A stretch of DNA of 64,000 nucleotides, from positions 10,244,501 to 10,308,500 of the forward strand of contig NZ_CP012673.1 of the NCBI RefSeq assembly GCF_002950945.1, written 5' to 3'. The notes under the pieces were generated by a model. That model saw only the letters and a program-made list of their open reading frames with translations, did not search any database and was not told the DNA's origin. The DNA is from Sorangium cellulosum. GTDB taxonomy: Bacteria > Myxococcota_A > Polyangia > Polyangiales > Polyangiaceae. Made by a program: the position numbers and the translations under genes. Shown here piece after piece: positions 15,986-26,700 of the stretch (positions within the stretch are counted from its first letter, which is position 1; every line of letters begins with the position of its first letter).

Positions 15986-18900
15986 TCACGTGGCGAGCTC
16001 CAGGTGCTCGCGGAGCGCCGCGAGATCGTCTTCGGACAGCGTCGTCGCTGAAAAATCGCTGGCGACGACGACATCGGCGCCCTGGAGCGCGTCCTCGTCT
16101 GCGAAGCGCTCGAGCTCGTCGAACATGTGATCCAGTATCCTTCGAATCGTCGATGGATCGTGGCGTGCGCCATGGCCGATGACGACGTGCAGCTGTCCGC
16201 CGGACAGGTAGCCGGCCACGTCGAGCAGCTCCATATGACCGCGCTCGGGGGCGCGCAGCCCCGTGATGAGCGGCTCGACCGAGCGCAGGAGCGCGTGATT
16301 GCCTGCGCCTCGGTCGAGATCTCCCAGGTAGTTCAGGGTCACGCCGAGGCGCCAGAGCTCACGCCCCCTGCGCATCTCGGCGGCCTCGAACCCGGTGAAG
16401 CCCGCGCCGCCCCGGGTGACCGCTCGGACCGCCTGCTTTGCTGCTCGGATCCGCTGCGCGCGATCCTCGGTGATCTCCAGCGTTACCGGATACACCGCCG
16501 TGAACCAACCGACGCTGCGGCTCAGGTCGACGCGCTCGTCGAGCTCGTCGCGCCCGTGACCTTCGAGCGCGATCGTGATCCGCTGCCGCGGCATCCACCT
16601 CGAGAGCGGCTCCGCGAGCGCGGCCACCAGCGCCTCGAGCGGCTGAATGCGAAACACCTCGCGGAGCCGATCCAGGAGCTTCTGTGTCGTCGCGCGATCG
16701 AAGCTCCGCGCGAGGTGCGCCCGTGCGCCTTCGCGATCCTGTGCGGCCTCGTGGTCGACGGGGATCTCGTCCGCAGGAAACGCGCGCTCGATGGCCTCCG
16801 CCCAGAACGCCTCCTCGTCGGCGAACGCAGGTGAGCCTGCCATGCTGCGTAGCGCGTCGAGCCACTCAGGGAAGCTCGTCACCTCCGGCAGGACCTCCCG
16901 ACCGCCCTCGATGGCCGAGAGCAGATCGTCGACGACGATCTGGAGCGACACGGCATCCGTGACGAGGTGGTGGGCGATCACCAGCACCTCGTCCGGGTGC
17001 CCCTCGACGAGGCCCAGGGCGAGCTTCGGGCCGGACAGGGAGATCTCGCGACAGAGTCGCTCGACGCCCCCCGCCGAGGCGCCGGGCACTCCCAGGACTG
17101 CGACGCGCCCATGCTCCTCGATCGTCTGCGTGAAGCCGCCGGCGCGCGGCTCGAAGCGCGCGCGCAGCATGGGATGGGCCCGAAGCAGGAGCTCGCTCGC
17201 GGCCGTGAGCTCGTGGAGCTCGAGCTCGCGAGCCAGCTGGACGCGCACCCCGAGGTTCCAGTGATCTAGCCCCTCGCCCGGCATCGCGAAGAAGCGCTCC
17301 TGCAGCGGCGAGAGAGGGACCTCGCCCCCCTGAACGGCCGCGCTCGAGCGACGATCGGCCTCCTCGAGATGCGCGGCGAGCGCGGCGACCGTCTGGTGCT
17401 GGAAGATGTTCCTGGCGCTGATCCGAAACCCGCGCTGCCGGAGCCTGGCGACGACCTGCAGGCTCGATATCGAATCGCCCCCCAGGTCGAAGAAGTTGTC
17501 CGCGCGTCCCACCGCCGGGGCGCCCAGGACCGCGCTGAACACTTCCTGCACGGCGATCTCCCGCGACGTCCTCGGCCCCTCGACGGTCGCGGCCCCGGGG
17601 CCGACAGGGTCGAGCGCGAGCCCACGACGCTCGAGCTCGTTGCGATCCACCTTCCCGCTCCGGGTGAGGGGCAAGGCATCGACGGCGACGATCTGACTCG
17701 GGACCATGGCGGCCGTCAGGCGCTGCGCGAGCTCTGCGCGCAGCTCCGCGCCGACGTCGAGCCGTCCTCTTGCGGTATCGCTCGGCACCACGAACGAGAC
17801 CAGCCGCGGCTGCGCGCGCTCCGGCGTCACGAGCACCGTCGCGACCTCGCGCACCGCCGGCAACGAGCAGAGCACGGAGTCGATCTCTCCGAGCTCGATG
17901 CGGTGCCCCCTCAGCTTCACCTGATGATCGCGCCGGCCAAGAAACTCGAGGATGCCGTCCGGCCTGATGCGCGCGACGTCGCCGGTGCGGTAGACACGGG
18001 CGCCGGGCTCCGCGGCGAACGGATCCCGTACAAACGCCGAAGCCGTGCGGTCCGGATCGCCGATATAGCCGCGTCCGACCGGGAGGCCGCCGGCGAGCAG
18101 CTCGCCCGGAACCCCGATCCCGCTGAGCCGCATGCGGTCGTCGACGACGTAGAGGGTCGCATTGTGGATCGGCCTGCCGATGGGAACGCGGAGGCCGCGC
18201 GTGTCCTCGGGCACGATCCAGTGGTGCGTGATGTCGTCCGAGCACTCCGTCGGTCCATAGGCGTTCAGGAGGCGCACCTCCGGAAAGCGCTCCAGGAAGC
18301 GCGCGCAGAGCCTCGGCTGGACGGCTTCTCCGGTGACCGAGACCGCGCGCAGCGAGAGAGCGGGAGGCGATTCGAGGCCGTCGATCGCGTCGAGCAGCGC
18401 CCCCAGATAAGACGGCACGATCTGGAAGATCGTCACCCGGTCGTCTGCCAGCGCGCGGAGCTGCGCGTCGGGATCCCGCACGACATCGTCGTCGTAGACA
18501 ACGGTGGTCCCTCCGGCGCCCAGCGCCGCGAGGAGCTGCCAGACGAAGATGTCGAAGGAGAGGCCCGCGGTCTGCGCGACGACGTCTCCCTCCGTTATCC
18601 CGAGATCCTCGATCTTGGCGAGGAGGTGATTGACCATACCGCCGTGCTCGACCATCGCCCCCTTGGGCTCGCCGGTCGAGCCCGACGTGAAGAGCACATA
18701 AGCGAGCCCTCGAGGCGAGCACGCCGGAGGTGCGCCGCTCGCGCCGCCCGCCGTGCGGCCAGGGACCACGTCTCTGCCCGGCGAACGGTCCGCGCCCAGC
18801 GCGCGGAGCTCGTCGCAGGTGAAGAACCTCGTCCGCCCCGGCGCCGCGATCGGCGCACCTCCGGGTCGATCGGCCGTGGAGATGCAGAACCGGGCGTCGG

Positions 18901-20719
18901 ACAGCTCGAGCAAGCGCTCTCGGCGCAAGGCCGGAAGGCCAGGATCGATCGCCACGAACGCGCCGCCAGCGCGGTGTGTGGCGAGCAACGAGACCAGGAG
19001 ATCGAGGCCGCGCGGAAGCATGAGCGCCACGCGGTCCTCCGTCTCCAGCCCGACAGCCCGGAGGCCGGCCGCGAGCTCCTCGACGAGGTCGACGAGCGTC
19101 CCGTAGTCCGCGCAGGTCGAGCCGTGGACGAAGGCGCACGCGCGAGGCGCTCTCTCGGCACAGGAGAAGATCCGGTCCACGAAGGGCACATCGAGGACCG
19201 GGGATCTCCTTCCATGCATCGTCGTGACCAGACGATGTCGCTCCGATTCGCTCACGTGGCTGACGTCGCGCAAGGGACGCGAGGGGTCGGCGACCAGCGC
19301 CGACAGCACCGTCAGGTAGTGCTGGACGACGAGCTCGGCGGTGGACGCGTCGAAGAGGTCGGCGGCGTACGAGAGATCTCCGCTGAGGCCGTTCGCCGCG
19401 TCGTGCACCGAGAGGACGAGGTCGAAGATGCTCGTGCCGCCGTCGATCTTCTCCGCGCGGAAGGACAACCCGTCCGTTCTCCTCTTCTCCTCCGGCACGT
19501 TCTCGTACGAGAACATCACCTGGAAGAGGGGCGCCTGGCTGAGCGAGCGCCTGGGATTCAGCGCCTCCACGATCATCTCGAAGGGGACGTCTTGATGCTC
19601 GAGAGCAGCGAGCGCGCCCTCGGACTCCCGGAGGACGTTGCTCCGGACGCTCGCGTCCTCGTCCACCGCTCCCAAGAGGACGATGGTGTTCACGAAGAAC
19701 CCGAAGATGTCCCTCACGGTCGAGTGCCCTCGCCCGGACACCGGCACGCCGATCGCCGTGGAGCTCCCCCCAGCGCCGTACCTCGCGAGGAGGATCCGGA
19801 AGGCGCTCAAGGCGACGGCGAACGAGCTCACACCGAGCGACGAGGCCAGATCCCTGAGGCGCGACGTCGTCTCGGATGGAACATCGAAGACGAGGGTACC
19901 ACCGCGGAAGGACTGCTCCGCCGCCCTCGGACGGTCCGCGGGCAGGTCGATGGGTGTGTCCTCCGCGGCGTGGTCGCGGAGGCGCGACACCCAGTACGCG
20001 AGCTGCTCTTGATACTCGGCCTCCACCTCCGGGCGCCGCTGCCACTCCGCGAAATCTGCGTAGGAGAACCGCAAGGGCGCGAGCGCGCTCGGCCCCGAGA
20101 GGTAGGCCTGGACGAACTCGCGCATGAAGAGCTCGAGGGACCACGTATCCGCGATGATGTGGTGATAAACGAGCGTGAGACGGTGCCGGTCCGCTCCCAG
20201 GCGATGGAGCTCGAAGCGGATGAGCGGCGCCCGCTCCAGGTCGAAGGGGACGCTGCGCTGCGCCCTGGCGAGGGCATCGGATCGCGCCAGCTGCTCGTGA
20301 GCCGGAGCCGCGGACAGGTCTCGAAGCGGCACCTCGACCCGCAGCTCGGGGAGCACGATCTGGAGGATGTCGTCGCCCTGCTGGCAGAAGACGGTCCGTA
20401 ACATCGCGTGGCGCGCTACGAGCGCGTCGATCACGGACCGGAACCGTGCGTGATCCAGGTCTCCATCGATCCAGAGGGAGATCGCGTTGGTGTAGTGGCC
20501 CTTGTCGGGATCCATCTGATGGAGGAACCACATGCGCCGCTGGCCGTGCGCGACAGGGCGAGGCGAAGAGGGGTCACCCGCTCCCGGACCCCGGACGAGC
20601 TCGCGCCAGGTCGCGACGGGTTGCTCGGCCTCCCGTTGCCCGAGCCTTCGAAGCAGCTCCGCACGTTTTGCCGGCGAGAGCTTCGCGATACGCTCCTTCA
20701 GGTCCGCATCCATGCTCAC
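15986..20719 (-). CDS. NRPS, C-A-T-E
   Basis: 1577 aa. A short helical leader (1-35) is followed by C (40-470; HHIIADTWS near 187, with DT instead of the usual DG), A (510-1010; VLFTSGSTGEPKG, YGPTECSDD, YRTGD, LTRSGKVDR), T (FFDLGGDSISS, about 1080) and E (1125-1560; HHLVTDAVS near 1250, EGHGRDE, VGWFTAVYP, NYLG). It adds one amino acid and converts it to the D form. The pocket read by hand alignment with GrsA is DIWQSTADDK. The two acidic residues at 330/331 suggest a positively charged side chain, for example Dap made by the SbnA/SbnB pair (inference). The GTG start overlaps the stop of the hybrid gene, so the two are translationally coupled. An ATG two codons later is an alternative start. 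Confidence 0.96.
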   Translation of the reverse strand: MSMDADLKERIAKLSPAKRAELLRRLGQREAEQPVATWRELVRGPGAGDPSSPRPVAHGQRRMWFLHQMDPDKGHYTNAISLWIDGDLDHARFRSVIDALVARHAMLRTVFCQQGDDILQIVLPELRVEVPLRDLSAAPAHEQLARSDALARAQRSVPFDLERAPLIRFELHRLGADRHRLTLVYHHIIADTWSLELFMREFVQAYLSGPSALAPLRFSYADFAEWQRRPEVEAEYQEQLAYWVSRLRDHAAEDTPIDLPADRPRAAEQSFRGGTLVFDVPSETTSRLRDLASSLGVSSFAVALSAFRILLARYGAGGSSTAIGVPVSGRGHSTVRDIFGFFVNTIVLLGAVDEDASVRSNVLRESEGALAALEHQDVPFEMIVEALNPRRSLSQAPLFQVMFSYENVPEEKRRTDGLSFRAEKIDGGTSIFDLVLSVHDAANGLSGDLSYAADLFDASTAELVVQHYLTVLSALVADPSRPLRDVSHVSESERHRLVTTMHGRRSPVLDVPFVDRIFSCAERAPRACAFVHGSTCADYGTLVDLVEELAAGLRAVGLETEDRVALMLPRGLDLLVSLLATHRAGGAFVAIDPGLPALRRERLLELSDARFCISTADRPGGAPIAAPGRTRFFTCDELRALGADRSPGRDVVPGRTAGGASGAPPACSPRGLAYVLFTSGSTGEPKGAMVEHGGMVNHLLAKIEDLGITEGDVVAQTAGLSFDIFVWQLLAALGAGGTTVVYDDDVVRDPDAQLRALADDRVTIFQIVPSYLGALLDAIDGLESPPALSLRAVSVTGEAVQPRLCARFLERFPEVRLLNAYGPTECSDDITHHWIVPEDTRGLRVPIGRPIHNATLYVVDDRMRLSGIGVPGELLAGGLPVGRGYIGDPDRTASAFVRDPFAAEPGARVYRTGDVARIRPDGILEFLGRRDHQVKLRGHRIELGEIDSVLCSLPAVREVATVLVTPERAQPRLVSFVVPSDTARGRLDVGAELRAELAQRLTAAMVPSQIVAVDALPLTRSGKVDRNELERRGLALDPVGPGAATVEGPRTSREIAVQEVFSAVLGAPAVGRADNFFDLGGDSISSLQVVARLRQRGFRISARNIFQHQTVAALAAHLEEADRRSSAAVQGGEVPLSPLQERFFAMPGEGLDHWNLGVRVQLARELELHELTAASELLLRAHPMLRARFEPRAGGFTQTIEEHGRVAVLGVPGASAGGVERLCREISLSGPKLALGLVEGHPDEVLVIAHHLVTDAVSLQIVVDDLLSAIEGGREVLPEVTSFPEWLDALRSMAGSPAFADEEAFWAEAIERAFPADEIPVDHEAAQDREGARAHLARSFDRATTQKLLDRLREVFRIQPLEALVAALAEPLSRWMPRQRITIALEGHGRDELDERVDLSRSVGWFTAVYPVTLEITEDRAQRIRAAKQAVRAVTRGGAGFTGFEAAEMRRGRELWRLGVTLNYLGDLDRGAGNHALLRSVEPLITGLRAPERGHMELLDVAGYLSGGQLHVVIGHGARHDPSTIRRILDHMFDELERFADEDALQGADVVVASDFSATTLSEDDLAALREHLELAT

Positions 20720-23700
20720 TCGATCTCCTCCAGGAGCCGCCTCAGCTCGTCGGGGTCGCCCTTCGCGAGGAGCGCCGTCTCGACGCTCGTGGACAGGACG
20801 CGCGCGGTCCGCGCCTGGAACACGTCCTTCAGCGAGAGCTGTACGTCGAACGCCGAACGGATCCTCTCGGCGACCTGGGCGCTGTGCAGCGAGCTCGCTC
20901 CGAGCTCGAGCAGGTCGTCGAGGACCCCGATGCCCCCGATCCCCAGGATCTCGCCGAGGATCTCGACGACCTTCCGCTCGGTCTCCGACGCGGCCGGCAC
21001 GAAGCTCGTCCGGAGGAGCGGCCGCTCGTGCTGCGCCGGCCTCGACCCCGAGGCGTCATCCGCCGCGGGGCGCCCACCCACGCGAGCGGCGATGCGCCGC
21101 ATGGGATGCTCGGTCGAGACGATGACGCTGGAGGGCGTGTCCTCCGAGAGCAGCGCGTCGAGGAGCTCGAGCGCGGCGTCCGGAGGGAGCGCCAAGCGGC
21201 GTGACTCGGCGGTATGAGGGATCGCGTCGTCCTCGAACATCCAGCGATCCCAGGCCACGGACAGCCACCGCACGCCTCCGCGAACCCCGGCGAAGGAGTC
21301 GAGGAACCGGTTGGCCGCCGCGTGCGCGCCGCAGCCCAGGCCACCGACGTACCCGGAGAGCGACGAGAAGAGCGCCACGAACCGCACGGAGCGACCCTCG
21401 ATGGCGCGCGCCAGGTTTCGCGTGCCCGCGACCTTCGTCGCGAAGTGATTCTCAAAGTCCTCCAGCGCGAGGTCGTCCAGCGCGCGGTAGGCGAGGGCCT
21501 TGTCGACCCCGGCCGCATGGAAGATCCCGGAGACGGGACCGAAGTGTTCCTCGCAGCGCGCGAGCGCGGCGGCGATCGACCCCGGATCCGCGACGTCGAG
21601 CGTCACGCACGGGATCCTCTGCCCGCCGGTCAAGACGATGTCGTCGATGTCCTTGCGGCGTGTCCCGACCACGACGGTCGCGCCGTGACGCTCCGCGAGG
21701 TGGGCGGCCAGCCGACGCCCGATGGCGCCGAGCCCCCCCGTGATCAGGACCACGGCGCCCCGCGCGAGCAGGGCCCCTTCCGGCGCGATGTGCGGGGCGC
21801 CGCCGGCGGCGGATCTCCGAGGCTCGTCGAGCGGAGCGAACTCGAGCTCGAAGCGCTGCGTGCCTCGCCAGGCGACGAGCGGGTATCGGCTCTCGCAGTC
21901 GAGCTCGGTCAGCAGCGCGGCGGCCAGCTCGTCCGGCGCAGCCTCCTCGGGGATGTCCACGGCTCGAAAGCGCACGTTGGGAATCTCCATCTGCGCTACC
22001 AGGCCGGAGCCGTAGCCGAATGCCCACTCGGCGGACCGTACGGCCTCGTCCCTCACGGACACTCCGCCCCGGGACACGAGGACCCCGTGCACGACGGCAG
22101 ACGGGTTGTGCCGGGCCGCTCGACCGAGATAGCGCAAGAAGGCGTGGAGCCGCTCGAGCTCCGGCGCGCGTTCGGCGTAGACGACGGTCAGCACACCGCC
22201 GCCCCCTTCGACCCGCACGAGGAGCTCGGAGTCGCCTCCCCCGGAGAGCTCGTGGACGCGCCGCCCGGCCTCGGCCGAGGCGGACAGGAGAGCGCCCTTC
22301 CAGCGCTCGTCGACGTGGAACAGAGCGATGTCGCCCCCGCTCGCCGTCCGCACGGGCGCCGCCGTGCGCCAGCTCGGAACGTACACGCGCGCGCGAGGTG
22401 CTTCCAGCGCGTCCGCGCGCTCCGGAGGATCGATCCAGAACCGCCGGCGCTCGAAGATCGCGCCCGGAACACGCCGTCTCCGGAAGCTCGCCAGCGGACT
22501 GACCCGCTCGAAATCGATCGCGACGCCGAGCTCCCATAACTCACCGATCGCCGAGAGCCACCGCCGCAGATCGCTCTCGTCGCGCGCCGGATGCCTGCCG
22601 ATCGGCACAGCCACCTGCTGGTCGCGACGGAGCAACGTCGTCAGCGCCTGACCCGGCCCTACCTCGACGAAGATGGCGTCCGGGAATCGCCGCTTCGCCG
22701 CGCAGACCGCGTCGTGAAACTGGACGGGGCGCACGATCTGGTCACGCCAGTGCCGAGCATCTCTGAGATCCGTCGCAGCGATCTCGTCGCCGGTCACCGA
22801 GGAGAATACCGCCCCGCGCCCGTGCGGCGCTCCGCGAAGCAGGCCGAGGGATGACTCGAGCTCTCGCGAGAAGCGGTCGGCGGCCGGGCTGGCCCACCTG
22901 GAATGGAAGGCGTGCGCCGTGACCAGCCGCCGCGCGGCGATCCCCCGTCGCGCGAGGAGCTCCTGGAACACCTCGACCTCGGCGGGTGGGCCCGCGACGA
23001 CGGTCGTCGATGCGCCGTTGACGGCCGCCAGATCGAGACCGGGAGGGCAGATCCTCTGCATGTCGGCCCTGCCCAGAGGCACCGCGAGCATCGCCCCAGG
23101 CGGCATGTCGTCCATGACCTCGCCCCGGACGCGGACGATCGCGAGCGCGGCCGACAGGTCCAGAGCACCAGAGGCCACGGCCGCCGCGAGCTCGCCGATG
23201 CTGTGACCGATGTATCCGACCGGGCGGAGCCCGGCATCCTCGATCGCGCGCAGCATCGCGTACGAGGCCACGAAGATCGCGACCTGCGCGAGGCGCGTCG
23301 GCGTCAGATCGGCGTCGCGATCGAGGAGCGCCCGGACGAGCGCGTCGCCCTCTCCGCCGAGCAGCTCGATACACCTGTCCTCGGCCTCTCGATACGCCGC
23401 GTTCGCGTCGCGGAGCGCTCCGAGCATGCCTCGGTATTGCGAGCCCTGCCCGGGGAAGACGACCACGATGGGCGGCTCGGACGCGGACGCGGCTCGAGCA
23501 GGCCTCGGCTCTCCCAGCGCGTCGCGGAGCTCCCCCGCGGTCGCCCCGACGACGGCCCGTCGGAGCGGGAAATGCTCCCTGCCGTGCTGCGACGTGCGGA
23601 GCGGATCCTGGAGCGGTCCCTCGTGCTCCGACTCGAGGTACCGCGCCCATTCGGCACCGAGCTTCGCGAGCCCCTCCTCCGTCCGAGCGGACAAGAGGAG

Positions 23701-26700
23701 AAGCTCCGGCGACCCCGGCGAAGCGTCGTCGGAAGGCGAGGCTTCCCCCCACGCCTCGAGGATGGCATGGGCATTCGTCCCGCCGATTCCGAAGGAGCTC
23801 ACCGCGGCGCGCCTCCGGCCTTCGGTCCGCGGCCAGGGCCTCGACGTCGGCGCCACGTAGAACGGCGAGGCCTCGACGTCGAGCGCGGGGCTCACCGGAT
23901 CGGCGTGCAGCGTGGGAGGGATCTCGCCGTGGTGGAGCGCGAGCACACACTTGATGAGCCCCGCGATCCCCGCCGCGTTGTCCAGGTGCCCCAGGTTCGA
24001 CTTGATAGAGCCGAGCGCGCAGAAAGCTCGTTCGTCGGTGTGCGTCCGGAAGGCCTCCGTCAGCGCCTCGAACTCGATGGGATCGCCGAGCAGGGTCCCC
24101 GTTCCGTGCGCCTCGACGAGCTGGATGGAGTCGGCCCGCGCTCCGGCGCGGTCGAGCGCCTGCACCAGGACCTCCTTCTGCCCTTCGACGCTCGGCGCGG
24201 TATACCCGGCTTTGCGCGCACCGTCATTGTTGATCATCGATCCGAGGACGACCGCCCAGATGGGATCGCGATCTCGGATCGCGTCCTCCAGGCGCTTCAG
24301 GACGACGATGCCGGCGCCGTCACCGAGGACCGTCCCCGAGGCTCCGGCGCCGAAGGCGGCGCATCGCCCGTCGAGCGACAGGATCTCCGCATCGCGCGTC
24401 GAGTAGCCGGCCCTCTGCGGCACGCGGATGCTCACGCCGCCGGCCAGGGCCATGTCGCACTCGCCGCTCGCGAGCGATGCGCAGGCGACGTGGACCGCCA
24501 CGAGCGACGACGAGCAAGCAGTCTGCACGGCGACCGCAGGGCCCGTGAGCCCGAGCTTGTACGCGACCCGGCTGGGACCGCAGTCCTTCTCGTTGGCCAC
24601 GGCCAGCCGCCAGGCGCCCTCCCTGGCCAGGATGTCTCTCCGCGAGAGGAGGTTGTAGATGAGATAGCTGCTGAGCGTGCTGCTCGCGAAGACACCGACC
24701 TTGCGTCGCTCCTTGCCCACCCCCGTCTCCGCCGCGCGAGGGTTGTAACCGGCGTTCTCCAGAGCCTCGTAGGCCGCCTCGAGGAGCACGCGCTGCTGGG
24801 GATCCAGGAGCTCGGCTTCCCGCGGCGAGATATCGAAGAGCGCCGCGTCGAAGTGCTCGATGTCGTCGAGCTCGGAGCACGCCCCCACGAACGTCTCGGG
24901 ATCTCGTGCGATCGAGCCCTGGCCCTCGGGCCCCAGCTCTGCTGGCTGCAGTCGACGGATCGCCTCCCTGCCCGCGCGCAGGTTCTCCCATAACTGGTCG
25001 ACGCTGCGGGCCCCCGGGAAGCGCCCTGCCATTCCGATGATGGCGAAGCGCGCGCGCCCCTGCGGGGGCGGGCTGGCGCGGCGCTGCGCGTCGGCCGCTC
25101 GGGCGGCCGCGCCGCCGCGCGCTGAACCCTGTATCGCCTCGACGAGGCGACGACCATTGCCGGCCCGGAAGAACAGGGTCACCGGCAGATCCCGGCCGAG
25201 CCGTTCGCTCAGACGCTGCTTCAAACGCAGCATCGTGAGGGACGATCCACCGAGATCGAAGAAGTTCCTCTCCATCAGGTCCGGCAGCTCGCCGAAGCTC
25301 TCGACGAGGACGGCGCGGACGGTCGCGTGCGTCGAGTCATCCTCCTCGGCGGTCCGTGCTCGCGCCGGAGCCGCTCGCGGGACGGGAGCGCTCGGCTCCA
25401 GGATCCTGCGCTGCTTCGGGAGAGCCTCTCGAGGCGGCTCGAGGCTGGACAGCTCGCCCCCTGGATCGTGCGCGATCCGGGCAAGCAGGGAGGAGAACGC
25501 CGAGACCAAGGCGCGAACGTCGTCCGGCTCAGCGGCCCCCGGCCGCGCATGCAATCGGATACGAAAGTCGGGGTCAGGATAGACGATCGCCGTGAGAGGA
25601 AACGCCGTATCGTCGCTGGCCGATACGACGCGCACACGCAGCGCGCCCCCCTCCTCCAGACGGTCTGTCGGGTAGTTCTGAACGACGAGGGAGCTCTCGA
25701 ACAGCGGGACGTCCATCGGGTAGCCGAGGGCGTCCGCGAGCGCCGCAGGGTCGAAGTCGCCGTGCGCCATCGCCTCGGACACCGACACATGCACGTCGGA
25801 GAAGGCGCGCGCGCTCTCCGTCACGAGCACCGGGACGTTCTGGATGAACGCCCCCACGGCCTCATGATGCGACTCTCGGCCCGAGGTCGTCAGGCCGACG
25901 AGAGCATGGGAGCTCCCCGTCCACGCCATCATCACGCGGCTCCACGCGGCGACGAGCAGGGACGAGAGCGCGACGCCCGTGTTCCTGGCTCGCGTGCGCA
26001 GCGCTTCGGCCACGCGCGGCGGGAGCACCTCCTCCAGCGTGATCGTGCCGCGCGCAGGCGGCGCCAGCGCGCTCCTGGGAGGGACCGGGAGCCCTGCGAG
26101 CCTGGATACCCAGAACGCGTGGGCCTCGGGCCGTGACGGCCGATAGAGCGCCCCGAGCGAGTAGCCTTGCGTCTCCCGGACCGGGGCCGAGCGGCCGGAG
26201 AGGAGCCGGCCAGTGACCGCCGCCAGGCTCCAGCCGTCGATGGCCACATGATCCGTGGTGAGCACGAGGTGATGCTCATGGGCCGCGGCGCGCACGACGT
26301 GAACGCGCAGGATCGGGCCATGGGCCAGGTCGATCGTGGACGAGAGCGCCCGCTTCACGAGGGCGTCGAGGGTCCCGTGCCGCGCCGGGAGAGCTTCGCC
26401 AGAGAGATCGGAGAACGCGATCGACGTGGGCATCGCGGCCAGGACGATCTGGACCGGCTCGTCCAGGGTCTTCCAGTCGAAGAGGCTCCGCAGGACAGGA
26501 TGCTCGGCGACGACGGCACGATACCGGCTCTCGATTTCCTCGAGACGGAGAGGCCCTTCCACGAGGAGGTGAACGTGACCGCTCGTCCGCCCCTCGGAGG
26601 GACTCGCGAGGTGGCGCATCAGCATGAGCCGCTGGAGCGCGTTGAGAGGCACGATCTCCTCGATCGCGTGCGGCTTGCCCGGAAGTGCCGCTCCAGCGAA

